DNA of 64,000 nucleotides from an uncultured Caldimonas sp. (GTDB lineage: Bacteria > Pseudomonadota > Gammaproteobacteria > Burkholderiales > Burkholderiaceae), in the NCBI RefSeq assembly GCF_946480305.1, contig NZ_CAMLJQ010000017.1, positions 1 to 64,000 of the forward strand, written 5' to 3'. The notes beneath the pieces were generated by a model. That model saw nothing but the letters and a program-made list of their open reading frames with translations. It did not search any database and had not been told where the DNA came from. This document shows, piece after piece, positions 11,001 to 19,134 of this stretch. Both the position numbers and the translations under genes were made by a program. Every line of letters starts with the position of its first letter. The first letter of the stretch is position 1.

Positions 11001-14000
11001 CGACGATGATCCGCAACCGCGCGGCTTTTCATGCATCGCCCGCGCCGGTGCAGGTGCCGGGCTTCGAGGCTCGCGAGGCGCAGTCCCGCGGTTCTCGCTG
11101 GCTCAACTTCTTCAGCGCGGCCTACGGCACGCAAACCGAACGCGGCGCCCGCAACGCCAATGTCCGCCGCGAACTGGCGGTCGGCGCCAAGCTGATGCAG
11201 CTGCCGAACGCCGCCATTCCCCCGCGTCCACCGGAGGGCGGCGTCGATCACCACGCGGTGATACGCGGCGACATGGTGAACAAGCTCGTCAGCAATGCCA
11301 CGACCGCGCTGGACCGGATCGAGAAGGAACTCGGCACGCTCGACCGCAGCGGGCAACCGGTATCGCCCGATATCTATCGCAACAACGAGCTGTACCAGCG
11401 CTTCCGCTTCGAGGCACCGAGCACCCTCGGCAAGGCTGCCGGTGCCGTCCGGCATGTCGACAACAACAACAACGTGCTGCACCACCTGCACCGGCAGGCG
11501 ATGGAGCTGCTGCAGCACACGGACTCGCCGCAGGCGCAGGAACTGGTGGTTCGCCTGCATGCGCTGATGCACGTGAAGCGCATCCACATTCCGGCCGACG
11601 AACGTGCCGGGGTGAAGGATCTGACCGGCATGGGCGCGCGCGATACCGCTCATGCCTTCCTGACCACCCAGCTCGCCAAGGTCGCGAGCGATCTCGGTCA
11701 CACGTTCAAGACGGTCAAGAGTGTCAACGACAAGCTTGCGAGCGATTCCGCGCCGGCCGGCCCGATCGCCGCGAGCCGCACCGATGAGGTGATCCAAGGC
11801 ATGTGCCGCGAAGCCGTGGCGCGGATGGACGCACCGGGCGAAGGCCGGGTCAACACCGAGTTCAACCGCTACAACACGCTGGCCGACTATGCGACCCACA
11901 CCGACCCGGCCATCGTCGAGAAGCAGTTGGTCAGTGAACTGCGCACGATGCGCGCGCTGCCGGATGACAACCGGTTGTCCAGGTTGGACGCGCCCCAGTT
12001 CGAGCAACTGAAGAAGACCTACCACGACAACACCAAACTCGCGCTCGATCGCTTCGAGGCGGCGATCGGTCTGAGCGATGCGTTCACGGCGTTCCAGACC
12101 ACCGGCACCGTGCCGCCGACCTCGAAAGGCGCCCCCTACCGGCAGCTGCAGCAACGGGACCAGGCGCTGGTGTGGAGCAACGAGAACGCGCTGTTCGACC
12201 TCTACAAGCGCCGCATGGTGGCCTTGCACGGCGCAGACCCTGCCGACGTGGGGCCACCAGGTGCCACGCCACCCGAGGGCGCACGCGGCGACATTCCGCT
12301 GCACGAAGCGATCCCCATCCGCCAGCCTGCCGCAGAAGGCGAGCTGACGGCCCGCATCGAGTTCCTGCTGCGCCAGGGCATCCATGTGCCGGTCGAAGCA
12401 CCCAAGACCAAGCCGATGGAACCGAACACCGCGCCGCAACCGATCGTGCGCGGGCTGTGGCAGAAGGGACCGACGCCCGCCGCGGACAAGGCGGCGCACC
12501 CGGACGTCAACGCGCCTCAAGGCGTGGTCGCGCGGGCCAAGAACTGGTTCACGTCGTTGCGATCCACCGTGGTCAACAGCGGCTTGGATGTGCTGCTCGG
12601 CCAGATGGTGCGGTGCCAGCTCGTGGCCGAGGAGGCGGCGCAGGAAGTGGCCCGCAAATCGCGGACGGCCGCACCTGCCACCGCGCAACCGTCGAGCTCG
12701 ACCGCACCCGCCGCGCAGGACGACACCATTCGTTCTGCCACCACCCAAGGCACACCGGCCCCCACCGTGCCGGCTGAGGAACTCGCCGACATCGCGACCC
12801 GGTCCAGCGCGCGCATCGCGGGCGGCAAGGACAACCCGGCCGGTGCACTGTTCGAGAAGGGCGTGGTCGCGTCGACCGTGGAGCGCGTCGCCGAGAAGCT
12901 GCGCATCCAGCAGATGATCGCCACGCACCCCGATCACATCGTCACCCGCGCGATCAACATGCAGGGCGCCATCCACCCGGAAGACGTCGAAGCGTTCGCG
13001 CGCATGGCATGGCGCTCATTGCCCACCGGCTCGACGATCCGGCTGGACCACACGCTGCATCTCGGCGTCGACTTCGACGGCCTCGGGTTCTCGTTCCGCT
13101 TCGTGAACCGCCAGTTGCAAGGCGCACCTGAAAGCGAGGATCCGTCCAAGAATGTGCTGAACATCCCGCTCAACAGCCTGTTCAGCTTCCAGCCCACGCC
13201 GTACTTCGGGCAGACCAAGGGCTCGACCGTCTCGTTGACCAAGACCACCGATGGTGCCGACATCAAGATGTCGAACTTCACGGACCGCGAAGCCAAGCTG
13301 CTGGCCGGCAAGCTGATGTGGGGTGCCGGCCGCTTCGGCATGCACGAGGCCAAGACGTCGGACGGCAAACCCTCGCAGGACGTGCTCGCGCTGATCTACT
13401 GGGGCTTCGAGCTGCTGCCCAACCTGCTGAAGATCAGTGGGCGCGGCACCGACGAGTTGACCTTCCACCTCAAGAACGACAACTCCGGCCTGGCCGAGAA
13501 CGCCGCCGTCAACATCCTCGACCGCAAGGCGTCGATCGACCACCTGCTGGAGGTGTGTGCCAGCCTCGTCGAAACCCACAAGGACAGCAAATCGCGCGAG
13601 CACGAGATCGGCTTCCACCCGCTGGCGGCCTCGGTGATGATCGCCAACCGTCCGGACGACAAGGACACCCGCTTCAAGGCCGTGGCCGCCGGCCTGATCC
13701 AGGCAGCCCTGACCGGCACCTACAGCAGCGAGGTGGAAAAGACGCAAGGCGACGGCAAGGTGCGCACCACGACGACCGCCAAGAGCAAGAGCACCAACCT
13801 CGTGCTGAAGCCGATCGAGGTGACGGAGCTGCAGTTCTCGAAGCAGTGGCCGTGGAACTCGCCGGTGCCGATCAAGGGCATCCAGCCACCGGTCGGCGAC
13901 GGCATCGAGATGGAGCACAAGCTGCCCACCTGGATCCGCGTCGGCATCATCAACGTGTTCCAGCACAACGGGCTGGCCTGCGGCATCACCACCGCGCCGG

Positions 14001-15466
14001 ACGGCAAGGTCGAGAGCGTGAGTTGGGGCGCGACGACGCGGCACGAATTCAATGACAAGAGCTTCCCGCAACTCAGGGAACTGCGGGAGCGCGCCCCGAC
14101 CGCCTACAAGAACATGATGACGCTGGCCCGCGAGGCGGAGCGAGCCAACACGCCCGTCAACGTGAACATGGAGCTGACGCCCGATGCGCTGGACCGGCTC
14201 AACAACTGCCGCAGCGAAAGCGAGAGCATCCGCATCCTGAAGAACGCCGACAACTACCGCATCAAGTCGGTGTCCGCGGGGGAAGAGTATCGCTACGACT
14301 CCGGCACTTTTTTCGGGTTCGACTTCTTCCGCATGGACCACAAGGGCTCCAACACACTGTCCAACCCGGCACGCGGCCTGGTGGAGATGGTCTACCCCGA
14401 CCCCACCGACACGCGCTCTGCCATCGAAGCCAAGGTGCGGGGCGAGTTCACGGTGGGTGGTGGCGAGCCCGATTTCTCGCGGCTCGATGCGCGCCTGTCC
14501 CTGCCCGAGGTGGAGAACGCGATCCTGGACGTCGGCGTGAGCAAGGAGCGAGTGCTGCTGGCCATGATGGCGCCGCAGCGCGCCACCGAAGCCACCGTGC
14601 GCGCCGTTGCGGCCGAACTCAACCAACCCGCCCGGGCCACCGCGGGACAGGACCACTTCGCGATGCACAACGGCGAGGTGGTGCTGCGCACGCGGGTAGG
14701 CGAGCAGTGGCATCAGGCAGCGCTGACGACCGAGCAGTTGAACCTGCTGCTGTCGACGCCGCCGAACGCACCCGAACGCGCGCCCGAGCCGGCCGGATCG
14801 CGGCGCATGCACGAACTGGCGCCGCCGCGCGATCCCGAGACGCGTGCCGGCGATTCCAGCGCGCCGCGGGCGAGCCACGAGCGTTCGATCGACGGCAGCA
14901 TGACGCGTTCGATGGAGGCCGGCGAAGAGTGGCGCGGCGAACTGCACGCGAAGCAAACCGAACTGCAGCGAGTCGGCGCGCAGCCCTGGGCGCAGAAGGT
15001 CCTGCAGGCCATGAGTGCCGGCGCGTCGGTCAGCTTCGCGCACGACCCACAGGCGGTGCTGGGAGCAGCCACCGTCCAGAGCCTGAAGGACGGCGCGCAT
15101 CATGACGCCACCCCGGCAAGCCGCCGGCTCGACGCCGGTCGGCCGGTCTATGTGGGCGAAATCATCCGGGAGTTGCACGAAGCGGGCGGACGCGCGGGCT
15201 ACGCGCTCGACGCAGCACAGCAGCACGTGCTCGCGACCTTCTTCCCCGGTGCTGACGGCCGATTCAACGCGGCATTGGTCGACCAGGTGCTGGCAACCGA
15301 TCCGTACGGATTCATCCGTGCGGCCGACCTGATCGCCGGCCGGGTGAAGCCATCCCTGCTCGCACGCATGGACATCCCCGACGTGGCCGCGATGGGTGCG
15401 GACCGCGCACCGGCACCGGTGCCCGGCGTGCCGGTGCTGGGCGGCATCAGCGCTGGCGGCAGTTGA
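8033..15466 (+). CDS. AvrE/DspE-like type III effector, 2477 aa
   Basis: ATG 8033 follows AGGAG at six bases and a perfect PIP promoter. Residues 1-110 are Ser/Gly/Arg-rich and fit a type III export signal. Residues about 120-300 and 375-540 are long charged heptad helices (Glu/Lys/Gln/Leu-rich coiled coil) split by a Pro/Ala linker. Residues about 620-890 contain repeated short beta-type stretches with turns (for example LRNGTLYMWDNGTG and GQVYSLDHSGEMWRG), as in the beta-propeller region of AvrE/DspE/WtsE/RipR effectors, including one WxxxE sequence (WQPHE). A hydrophobic segment follows near 945-995, then a long mixed C-terminal part. AvrE-family proteins usually have about 1700-2000 residues, so this one is longer, mainly because of the N-terminal coiled coil. 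In plants the family forms host-membrane channels and targets PP2A; that role is inferred here. Family assignment rests on remembered pattern, not alignment. Confidence 0.65.
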   Translation: MSSIRGRSSFDAGHTGAVGSSEQLQSHGGESTRNSVDEQHGVETQHGLRSRQSRERLERPEGSVRPEGAPRRHTGLGIGSSSAPRPTTFAARVGSEGALTELASSPRHGGSRVSRHGQASARELRRRHERLVQERDTVSTDHSTRSRDLGSLEQQLVALNEKKEGAEKAVNTATGAVGEAEKQQKEARQHLQNVQEGTNRELTEQQGRVRDAASLAAEALKKQEGARTTAEQVGSALATTRGQLSQIGTQIETVQRDRTGLGEELGRLQRREREQQEALASAGQRLERARGNVASSASPAATSQTPASGDTAAAAPRPTSPAPQTRSDSPEAAQAATPTERPNTPRTELRESEERHRSATQALEATQKKIGEMKAGIGELDGKLERLGEQQRELKSTETRQSEALGKANEQLEKAKEAVKSTADVETAARNRLGEMKEEAAAKVGEAERQLAEASKLVETRNKELLGTKEALRSVTADIAQAQKAHEKLTGQVKSLEQRLTQLDERIDASSASIERQERRPTSPQATLFYQHPVLSRANLPRVQSEPSLPPLAAEARRGSASPEAEAEVEFEFTPATPGEMSRRGSELQSMELGSRLHAPGKSPLGLEGTLTVPKSESLRSAGESSSALSLTDVPHSSNINLKTLDGEAFALRNGTLYMWDNGTGTFYSELERVQQLKLGANGHAYARAGNSIFALTETAKQSNGIAARELPCPENSHILDFTVSPAGSVAYITQPKPTETDPEPKRELYWLAHGQDAPTRVPLPDNMGRIAGVACNPTGQVYSLDHSGEMWRGHIDDVLARAGGDTNAVGWRRMDVPHAVVPFTEITTLANGNIQASSAPRDGIPDGEPGKGPDNRVHFVLSLKDEWQPHENMSGNVLDLAYKDRLKNAAAERKARVTLGIGAGKRSGWDHEQPPSLVLRGANHVADFVQNRVVDPIATRAAQLPAPVRAVGRALGTVALPIATVAATHAIMPVGRAAWLARPVAALVPTMIRNRAAFHASPAPVQVPGFEAREAQSRGSRWLNFFSAAYGTQTERGARNANVRRELAVGAKLMQLPNAAIPPRPPEGGVDHHAVIRGDMVNKLVSNATTALDRIEKELGTLDRSGQPVSPDIYRNNELYQRFRFEAPSTLGKAAGAVRHVDNNNNVLHHLHRQAMELLQHTDSPQAQELVVRLHALMHVKRIHIPADERAGVKDLTGMGARDTAHAFLTTQLAKVASDLGHTFKTVKSVNDKLASDSAPAGPIAASRTDEVIQGMCREAVARMDAPGEGRVNTEFNRYNTLADYATHTDPAIVEKQLVSELRTMRALPDDNRLSRLDAPQFEQLKKTYHDNTKLALDRFEAAIGLSDAFTAFQTTGTVPPTSKGAPYRQLQQRDQALVWSNENALFDLYKRRMVALHGADPADVGPPGATPPEGARGDIPLHEAIPIRQPAAEGELTARIEFLLRQGIHVPVEAPKTKPMEPNTAPQPIVRGLWQKGPTPAADKAAHPDVNAPQGVVARAKNWFTSLRSTVVNSGLDVLLGQMVRCQLVAEEAAQEVARKSRTAAPATAQPSSSTAPAAQDDTIRSATTQGTPAPTVPAEELADIATRSSARIAGGKDNPAGALFEKGVVASTVERVAEKLRIQQMIATHPDHIVTRAINMQGAIHPEDVEAFARMAWRSLPTGSTIRLDHTLHLGVDFDGLGFSFRFVNRQLQGAPESEDPSKNVLNIPLNSLFSFQPTPYFGQTKGSTVSLTKTTDGADIKMSNFTDREAKLLAGKLMWGAGRFGMHEAKTSDGKPSQDVLALIYWGFELLPNLLKISGRGTDELTFHLKNDNSGLAENAAVNILDRKASIDHLLEVCASLVETHKDSKSREHEIGFHPLAASVMIANRPDDKDTRFKAVAAGLIQAALTGTYSSEVEKTQGDGKVRTTTTAKSKSTNLVLKPIEVTELQFSKQWPWNSPVPIKGIQPPVGDGIEMEHKLPTWIRVGIINVFQHNGLACGITTAPDGKVESVSWGATTRHEFNDKSFPQLRELRERAPTAYKNMMTLAREAERANTPVNVNMELTPDALDRLNNCRSESESIRILKNADNYRIKSVSAGEEYRYDSGTFFGFDFFRMDHKGSNTLSNPARGLVEMVYPDPTDTRSAIEAKVRGEFTVGGGEPDFSRLDARLSLPEVENAILDVGVSKERVLLAMMAPQRATEATVRAVAAELNQPARATAGQDHFAMHNGEVVLRTRVGEQWHQAALTTEQLNLLLSTPPNAPERAPEPAGSRRMHELAPPRDPETRAGDSSAPRASHERSIDGSMTRSMEAGEEWRGELHAKQTELQRVGAQPWAQKVLQAMSAGASVSFAHDPQAVLGAATVQSLKDGAHHDATPASRRLDAGRPVYVGEIIRELHEAGGRAGYALDAAQQHVLATFFPGADGRFNAALVDQVLATDPYGFIRAADLIAGRVKPSLLARMDIPDVAAMGADRAPAPVPGVPVLGGISAGGS

Positions 15467-15542
15467 CGGACTGGCAAAGGCCCGACGGTCGGCAGGGGGC
15501 TTGCCGCCTCTCCGGCCCGGGCGCGCGCGCGAGTGCCGCGGC

Positions 15543-15605
15543 TTCGCAGCGAGCGGGCCCCGATTCGGCCGAGCGCACCATTGCACCGGCGGCGGTTCGT
15601 ACAGT
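15543..15605 (+). promoter_or_regulatory. PIP-like box (16-base spacer) with perfect -10
   Basis: TTCGC (15543-15547), 16 bases, TTCGG (15564-15568), 31 bases, then TACAGT (15600-15605), a full YANNRT. It lies 41 bases before ATG 15647. The spacer is one base longer than the textbook PIP box, but the -10 and its distance are exact. Confidence 0.6.
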
Positions 15606-15646
15606 GCCCCACATTGGCAACCGCATCGACTTCACACAGGATTGAG

Positions 15647-16147
15647 ATGAGACCCACGGACCGTGCAGGATGGCGACCCACACGTCACGACTGGCCCGAC
15701 CGGCTGGACGATCGACGATCGGCCCAGCGACCCGGCCCTTCACGGCCGACAGGCAGTGTGAACGACATCCCGATCACATCGCGCAGCCGCCGGCCAGCGG
15801 GCGAGCCGGGACGGGTCGACAGGCCCGGACCGCCCGGTGCACGTTTGAACACCAGCATGGGGCCGAGCGGCACGGCGCGTCCACCCGGCATTCCCATCTT
15901 CGATATCGGCCCACGCACGGACCTCGTCAGTCTGATCGCGGCGCTGGAAAGCGTCCCATCGAACCGCTTCATTTCTGCGCAAACGCATCGCGTCCAGAAC
16001 CCGCCAGGCAGTCTCTTGACGGTAGGCAGGTACGAGCCCCCGACCGTCACGACGCTCTACTCGTCATCAACGCCTCCGACCGAGGATCAACGACGCACCT
16101 TGCGCGATGCGATCCTCGCCACGGGTGAACCGGCAGATCGGCTCTGA
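15647..16147 (+). CDS. N-terminal part of a probable effector, possibly frameshifted from the next gene
   Basis: ATG 15647 lies behind a Hrp-type promoter with AGGA nearby. The 166-residue product is rich in Arg, Pro, Ser and Thr for its first 90 residues, with no hydrophobic segment, which fits a type III signal. The last 75 residues look folded and end abruptly at TGA 16145-16147. The next frame (+1) opens at 16107, overlaps it by 41 bases and continues as a folded protein without its own ribosome-binding site or promoter. The simplest reading is one gene of about 600 codons split by a single-base indel near 16107-16147, either a real mutation or an assembly error. Two translationally coupled proteins is the alternative. 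Confidence 0.5.
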   Translation: MRPTDRAGWRPTRHDWPDRLDDRRSAQRPGPSRPTGSVNDIPITSRSRRPAGEPGRVDRPGPPGARLNTSMGPSGTARPPGIPIFDIGPRTDLVSLIAALESVPSNRFISAQTHRVQNPPGSLLTVGRYEPPTVTTLYSSSTPPTEDQRRTLRDAILATGEPADRL

Positions 16148-17459
16148 CCTGCGCTCCTACTCGCCGCTGCGGGCAGGCGACGAGATCGAGTTGCTGCGGC
16201 GCAACCTGCGGCTGGATGACGTGTCGCAGGAAGCGATCCAGATCCGGTTGATCGTTCGCCTCGCGCAAGCCCTGCCGGTGCTCAAGGCGTGGGGGAGCCT
16301 CGGCGACCAGCTGGTGCGCGAGGGGAGCGGCCCATCCGCGTCGTTCAGATGGGCCTCGCCTTCCGAATGGGTGAGCACGACGGCTGGGGAAAGTGCGAAG
16401 TCCGCGATCCTGGCGATCGCAGAGGATGCGTGCCGCGCCCACGCAGGCGAAGCGCCGCTCACGCCACGAGACCTCCTGCCGGCACGAGCGATGAAGTGGT
16501 TCGACACGCGCGGGGCGGCATTGACTGCAAGTGTGGTGCGCGAGTTGGGCCGACACGCGGAGTACCTGATGGGGCAGTACAAGTCGTTGCCAGTGGAAGG
16601 CCCCGAGACGATCCACGATCTACTCGACTTCATGCAGACGCTTGGGTCAGAGACCTACATCTGCGCCAGGCGCGACCGGTCGGACCGCCTGGTGTTGAAG
16701 ACGCAGTTGCACCGACCCTCTGTGCGTGAGAGTGAGCGCGCCGGCGAGTGGATTCGCTATGCGCTTCGAACATGCAGCACCGCAGATCCGCCGAGCGGGC
16801 CCGCCAATCGCGACATCGTGGACGCCTGCTGGAAGCTCTACGACCAGGAACGCCGCGGCGATGGCATCACGTCCAGGTTCCTGTCCGGCGTCATCGACCA
16901 GTTGCGCCGCAACCCTGCGGTGGTGCTTTCCGCCCCACCCTACTACGGCGAAGGTCACCATGACCCGTCGATGCGGGTGCCGAGGATGCCCATCCCGCGC
17001 GACGCGAAGTACCCGAACATCCTGACCAAGATGCGCGCCTTCGAGGGGGAGGAGTTCGAAACGCCGACCGAGCCTGCCGTCCTGAAGCTCACGAAGGACG
17101 AGCTGGAGCAGTGCCGGGCAGTGGTCAGGAACGGCCGTCTCGAAACGATCGACGGTATCCCGATCAACAACGACACGATGAAGCATGCCATGCGCAGTGG
17201 CAAGTACCTGGTGTACGTGATGGACGTGAACGGCGACATCTACACGGGTGCGGACAAGACCATCCAGCACTCCAGCTTTCTTCACCAGGTCGCGGATGCA
17301 GGCCAGATCTCCTTCGACGACGTCACGGGAGAGTGCACGCTCAACCCATGGAGCGGCCACATGACGCCCGATGAACCCAACACCCGGCAAACGGAACATT
17401 GCCTCCGTTCGCAGGGCATGAACAACTTGAACGTGGTCGTCATACCGTCTTGGGACTGA
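16107..17459 (+). CDS. Effector candidate with plant IQM-like C-terminal domain
   Basis: The 450-residue frame can begin at ATG 16107 but has no recognisable ribosome-binding site, so it may be the body of the gene that starts at 15647. The first 250 residues are mostly helical and unfamiliar. From about residue 365 the pattern is Y-L-V-Y-V-M-D, a Gly-rich turn ending Y-T-G, H-S-S-F at about 387, A-G-x-I, and S-G-H at about 416. The same order (LYxG, HSSFLAG, AAGR, YSGHY) marks the C-terminal domain of plant IQM calmodulin-binding proteins, and similar segments occur in some bacterial toxins and effectors. The match is from memory. Neighbouring AvrE-like and Hrp-box genes make host delivery likely. 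Biochemical function is unknown. Confidence 0.6.
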   Translation: MRSSPRVNRQIGSDLRSYSPLRAGDEIELLRRNLRLDDVSQEAIQIRLIVRLAQALPVLKAWGSLGDQLVREGSGPSASFRWASPSEWVSTTAGESAKSAILAIAEDACRAHAGEAPLTPRDLLPARAMKWFDTRGAALTASVVRELGRHAEYLMGQYKSLPVEGPETIHDLLDFMQTLGSETYICARRDRSDRLVLKTQLHRPSVRESERAGEWIRYALRTCSTADPPSGPANRDIVDACWKLYDQERRGDGITSRFLSGVIDQLRRNPAVVLSAPPYYGEGHHDPSMRVPRMPIPRDAKYPNILTKMRAFEGEEFETPTEPAVLKLTKDELEQCRAVVRNGRLETIDGIPINNDTMKHAMRSGKYLVYVMDVNGDIYTGADKTIQHSSFLHQVADAGQISFDDVTGECTLNPWSGHMTPDEPNTRQTEHCLRSQGMNNLNVVVIPSWD

Positions 17460-17504
17460 TGGCAGTGATCCGTTCGATCCCGGCATTCAACACAAGGAGT
17501 CACC

Positions 17505-18545
17505 GTGAAAAGAATCTCAGGCCCGAGCGCCGGTAGTCCATACGACGCCGGAAGCAGCAGCAGACCCACTGGCGCGACGAGCAACACACCAGGTGGGGCG
17601 GCGCATATGTCGAACAACCCGTTCCTGCGCTCCCGGCGCGAAAAGGCAGCAGGCGAGCAGCCGTCTGCCGTGCCGACCTACCAACACGCCGCCACGCAGA
17701 CAGAGGCCACGCCGATCGTGCCCTCCTCCCCTTCTGCCACCGCAGCAGCACCGACAGGCGATGCGCCCGGAGCGGCCTCATCCGTTGCCGAAGCCATCCT
17801 CACGCTGAATCGGTTGCGGCAGAGTTTCCCGGCGCTGCTCGATCAAGCGGTCGATGTGCCTCACATTCACCCGGTGGACAACGTGAGAACGTTCATGGAC
17901 CGCGTGCTTGGCGATGCGAGCAGTCAGATCGACATGCTCCTGCTTCGGCAGGGCCTGCGAGCAGACCTGAGGGCGCCCATGATTGCGGCGCTGCAGCAAG
18001 AGGTTCACCAGGCCTTCGACCAGGCGGCGCGCACGTTCAGGGACACCTGGCTCGATGAGGTCGAGACCCATTCCAACGTTTCCCCTGAACAGGAGACCCA
18101 GCCCTTGCTCGGCCACAGCGGCGAGGCGTCCCGTGCACCCTCGCGGCGCAGCACCTCGCCGCTGAGCAGCGCATCCAATGCCGAGGCCGTCAATCCTCCT
18201 GCATCTGGGACAGGGCATGAAACCCCTCCCAGGGGCAACGACCTGCTGTTCCGGACACTGGTGGAGCGCGGCCTGCCACCGCAGCAGGCGCGCCAGGTGG
18301 CAGGCGACTTCTCCGCAAGGCTGGAACGCGCGGAAACGGCGCCCGCTCAATTGGAGTCCGCGCGGCGCTCCGGGACTGACCGACCTGAATCCAGCCGTGC
18401 ATCGTCCGCCGGGCGCCCAGGCGAGCCGAATCTGCTCGAAACCACTCTGCGCAACCGAGGCATGAGCGAGCAAGAAGCTCGAGCCACCGTGCGCAACCTG
18501 CAGGCCTTTTCGCTGGAACGTCGGCGAACCGCTCCAGAGGGATGA
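17505..18545 (+). CDS. Ser/Pro-rich effector candidate with two 38-residue repeats
   Basis: GTG 17505 is preceded by AAGGAG at seven bases, 45 bases after the previous stop, so the gene is probably co-transcribed with 15647-17459. The 346-residue product has no signal peptide or membrane segment. Residues 1-95 are Ser/Pro/Ala/Thr-rich, like a type III secretion signal. Residues 95-180 are a helical block. The C-terminal half has two related helical units: NDLLFRTLVERGLPPQQARQ near 247 and PNLLETTLRNRGMSEQEARA near 303, each followed by an LER(R)-x-TAP-type tail. The repeats resemble small three-helix (UBA-like) elements, but I cannot name the fold. Effector status is inferred from context and composition. 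Confidence 0.6.
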   Translation: MKRISGPSAGSPYDAGSSSRPTGATSNTPGGAAHMSNNPFLRSRREKAAGEQPSAVPTYQHAATQTEATPIVPSSPSATAAAPTGDAPGAASSVAEAILTLNRLRQSFPALLDQAVDVPHIHPVDNVRTFMDRVLGDASSQIDMLLLRQGLRADLRAPMIAALQQEVHQAFDQAARTFRDTWLDEVETHSNVSPEQETQPLLGHSGEASRAPSRRSTSPLSSASNAEAVNPPASGTGHETPPRGNDLLFRTLVERGLPPQQARQVAGDFSARLERAETAPAQLESARRSGTDRPESSRASSAGRPGEPNLLETTLRNRGMSEQEARATVRNLQAFSLERRRTAPEG

Positions 18546-18554
18546 GGATGGCCG

Positions 18555-18592
18555 GGCCGAGCCCTGGCCGACGCTCGAGCCGGGGCTCGGCC
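18555..18592. terminator. GC-rich hairpin between convergent genes
   Basis: A perfect 10-base-pair inverted repeat, GGCCGAGCCC (18555-18564) and GGGCTCGGCC (18583-18592), with an 18-base loop, lies between the ends of the convergent units (17505-18545 and hpaB). No T-tract follows on either strand, so intrinsic termination is only possible, not clear. Confidence 0.35.
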
Positions 18593-18677
18593 GGATGCGC
18601 CGCCCAGCGTCGAGCCTGGCTCGGGGCCCTGGCCTAAGGATGCGCCAGCGGCCGCCTCGCGCTTGCGTGACCAGCCC

Positions 18678-19133
18678 TCAGGCCCGCAGCCACATGTACT
18701 GCCCCGAGCACACCCCCTCGAACATCTCGTCCGTCGCGGTGATGATGCTGTCGCGCCAATACTGGCCGTGCTCGATGTAGTGGTTGAAGGTGTCGGCGAG
18801 CCAGGTGCCATCGATCTCGTCGGTCATCGGCACCCGCACGATCAGCAGCACGCCGCCGGTGTCGGGGTTGAGGCCCATCTGCGCCTGGTCCTGCGCGTAG
18901 ATCTGCAGGTTGGCTTCCAGCAGCAGCCGGAACACCCTCAACGTGCGGCCGGCGGTGACGATGCCGAAGTTGAAGTTGAGGTACATGGCCTCGGGGTCGT
19001 TCTCGAAGTGCGAGATCAGCACCTCGTAGCCCTCGATCTCCACAGCGCCGCGCGCCAGCACGGCTTCGGCGTCGGGAATGCCGACCACGCCGCACATCTG
19101 CGTGACGAGCTCTCGGTAGCGGTCGAAGCTCAC
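18678..19133 (-). CDS. hpaB: Type III secretion global chaperone HpaB-like (CesT family)
   Basis: The 151-residue acidic protein starts with GTG 19133, one base after the hpaA stop, and is the last gene of the leftward T3SS operon. Its size, alternating helix-strand pattern (FDRYRELVTQMCGVVGI at the N-terminus, then strands around MYLNFNFGIV and GGVLLIVRVPM) and acidic Asp/Glu-rich surface fit a CesT-fold class IB chaperone. Directly downstream of an hpaA-like gene, it matches HpaB of Xanthomonas (HpcP-type in related genera), which binds many effectors, escorts them to the SctN ATPase and controls effector exit. The Xanthomonas order hrcS-hpaA-hrcD-hrpD6-hrpE-hpaB is shortened here to sctS-hpaA-hpaB. 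Confidence 0.75.
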   Translation of the reverse strand: MSFDRYRELVTQMCGVVGIPDAEAVLARGAVEIEGYEVLISHFENDPEAMYLNFNFGIVTAGRTLRVFRLLLEANLQIYAQDQAQMGLNPDTGGVLLIVRVPMTDEIDGTWLADTFNHYIEHGQYWRDSIITATDEMFEGVCSGQYMWLRA

Positions 19134-19134
19134 G

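Noticed and set aside
9776..12976. Leftward open frame of 1066 codons inside the AvrE-like gene
   Set aside because: Antisense shadow with Arg/His/Gly-rich, structureless composition; the rightward frame has promoter, ribosome-binding site and domains.
13016..15586. Leftward open frame of 856 codons inside the AvrE-like gene
   Set aside because: Same antisense artefact; it would also start within an intergenic GC-rich stretch without signals.
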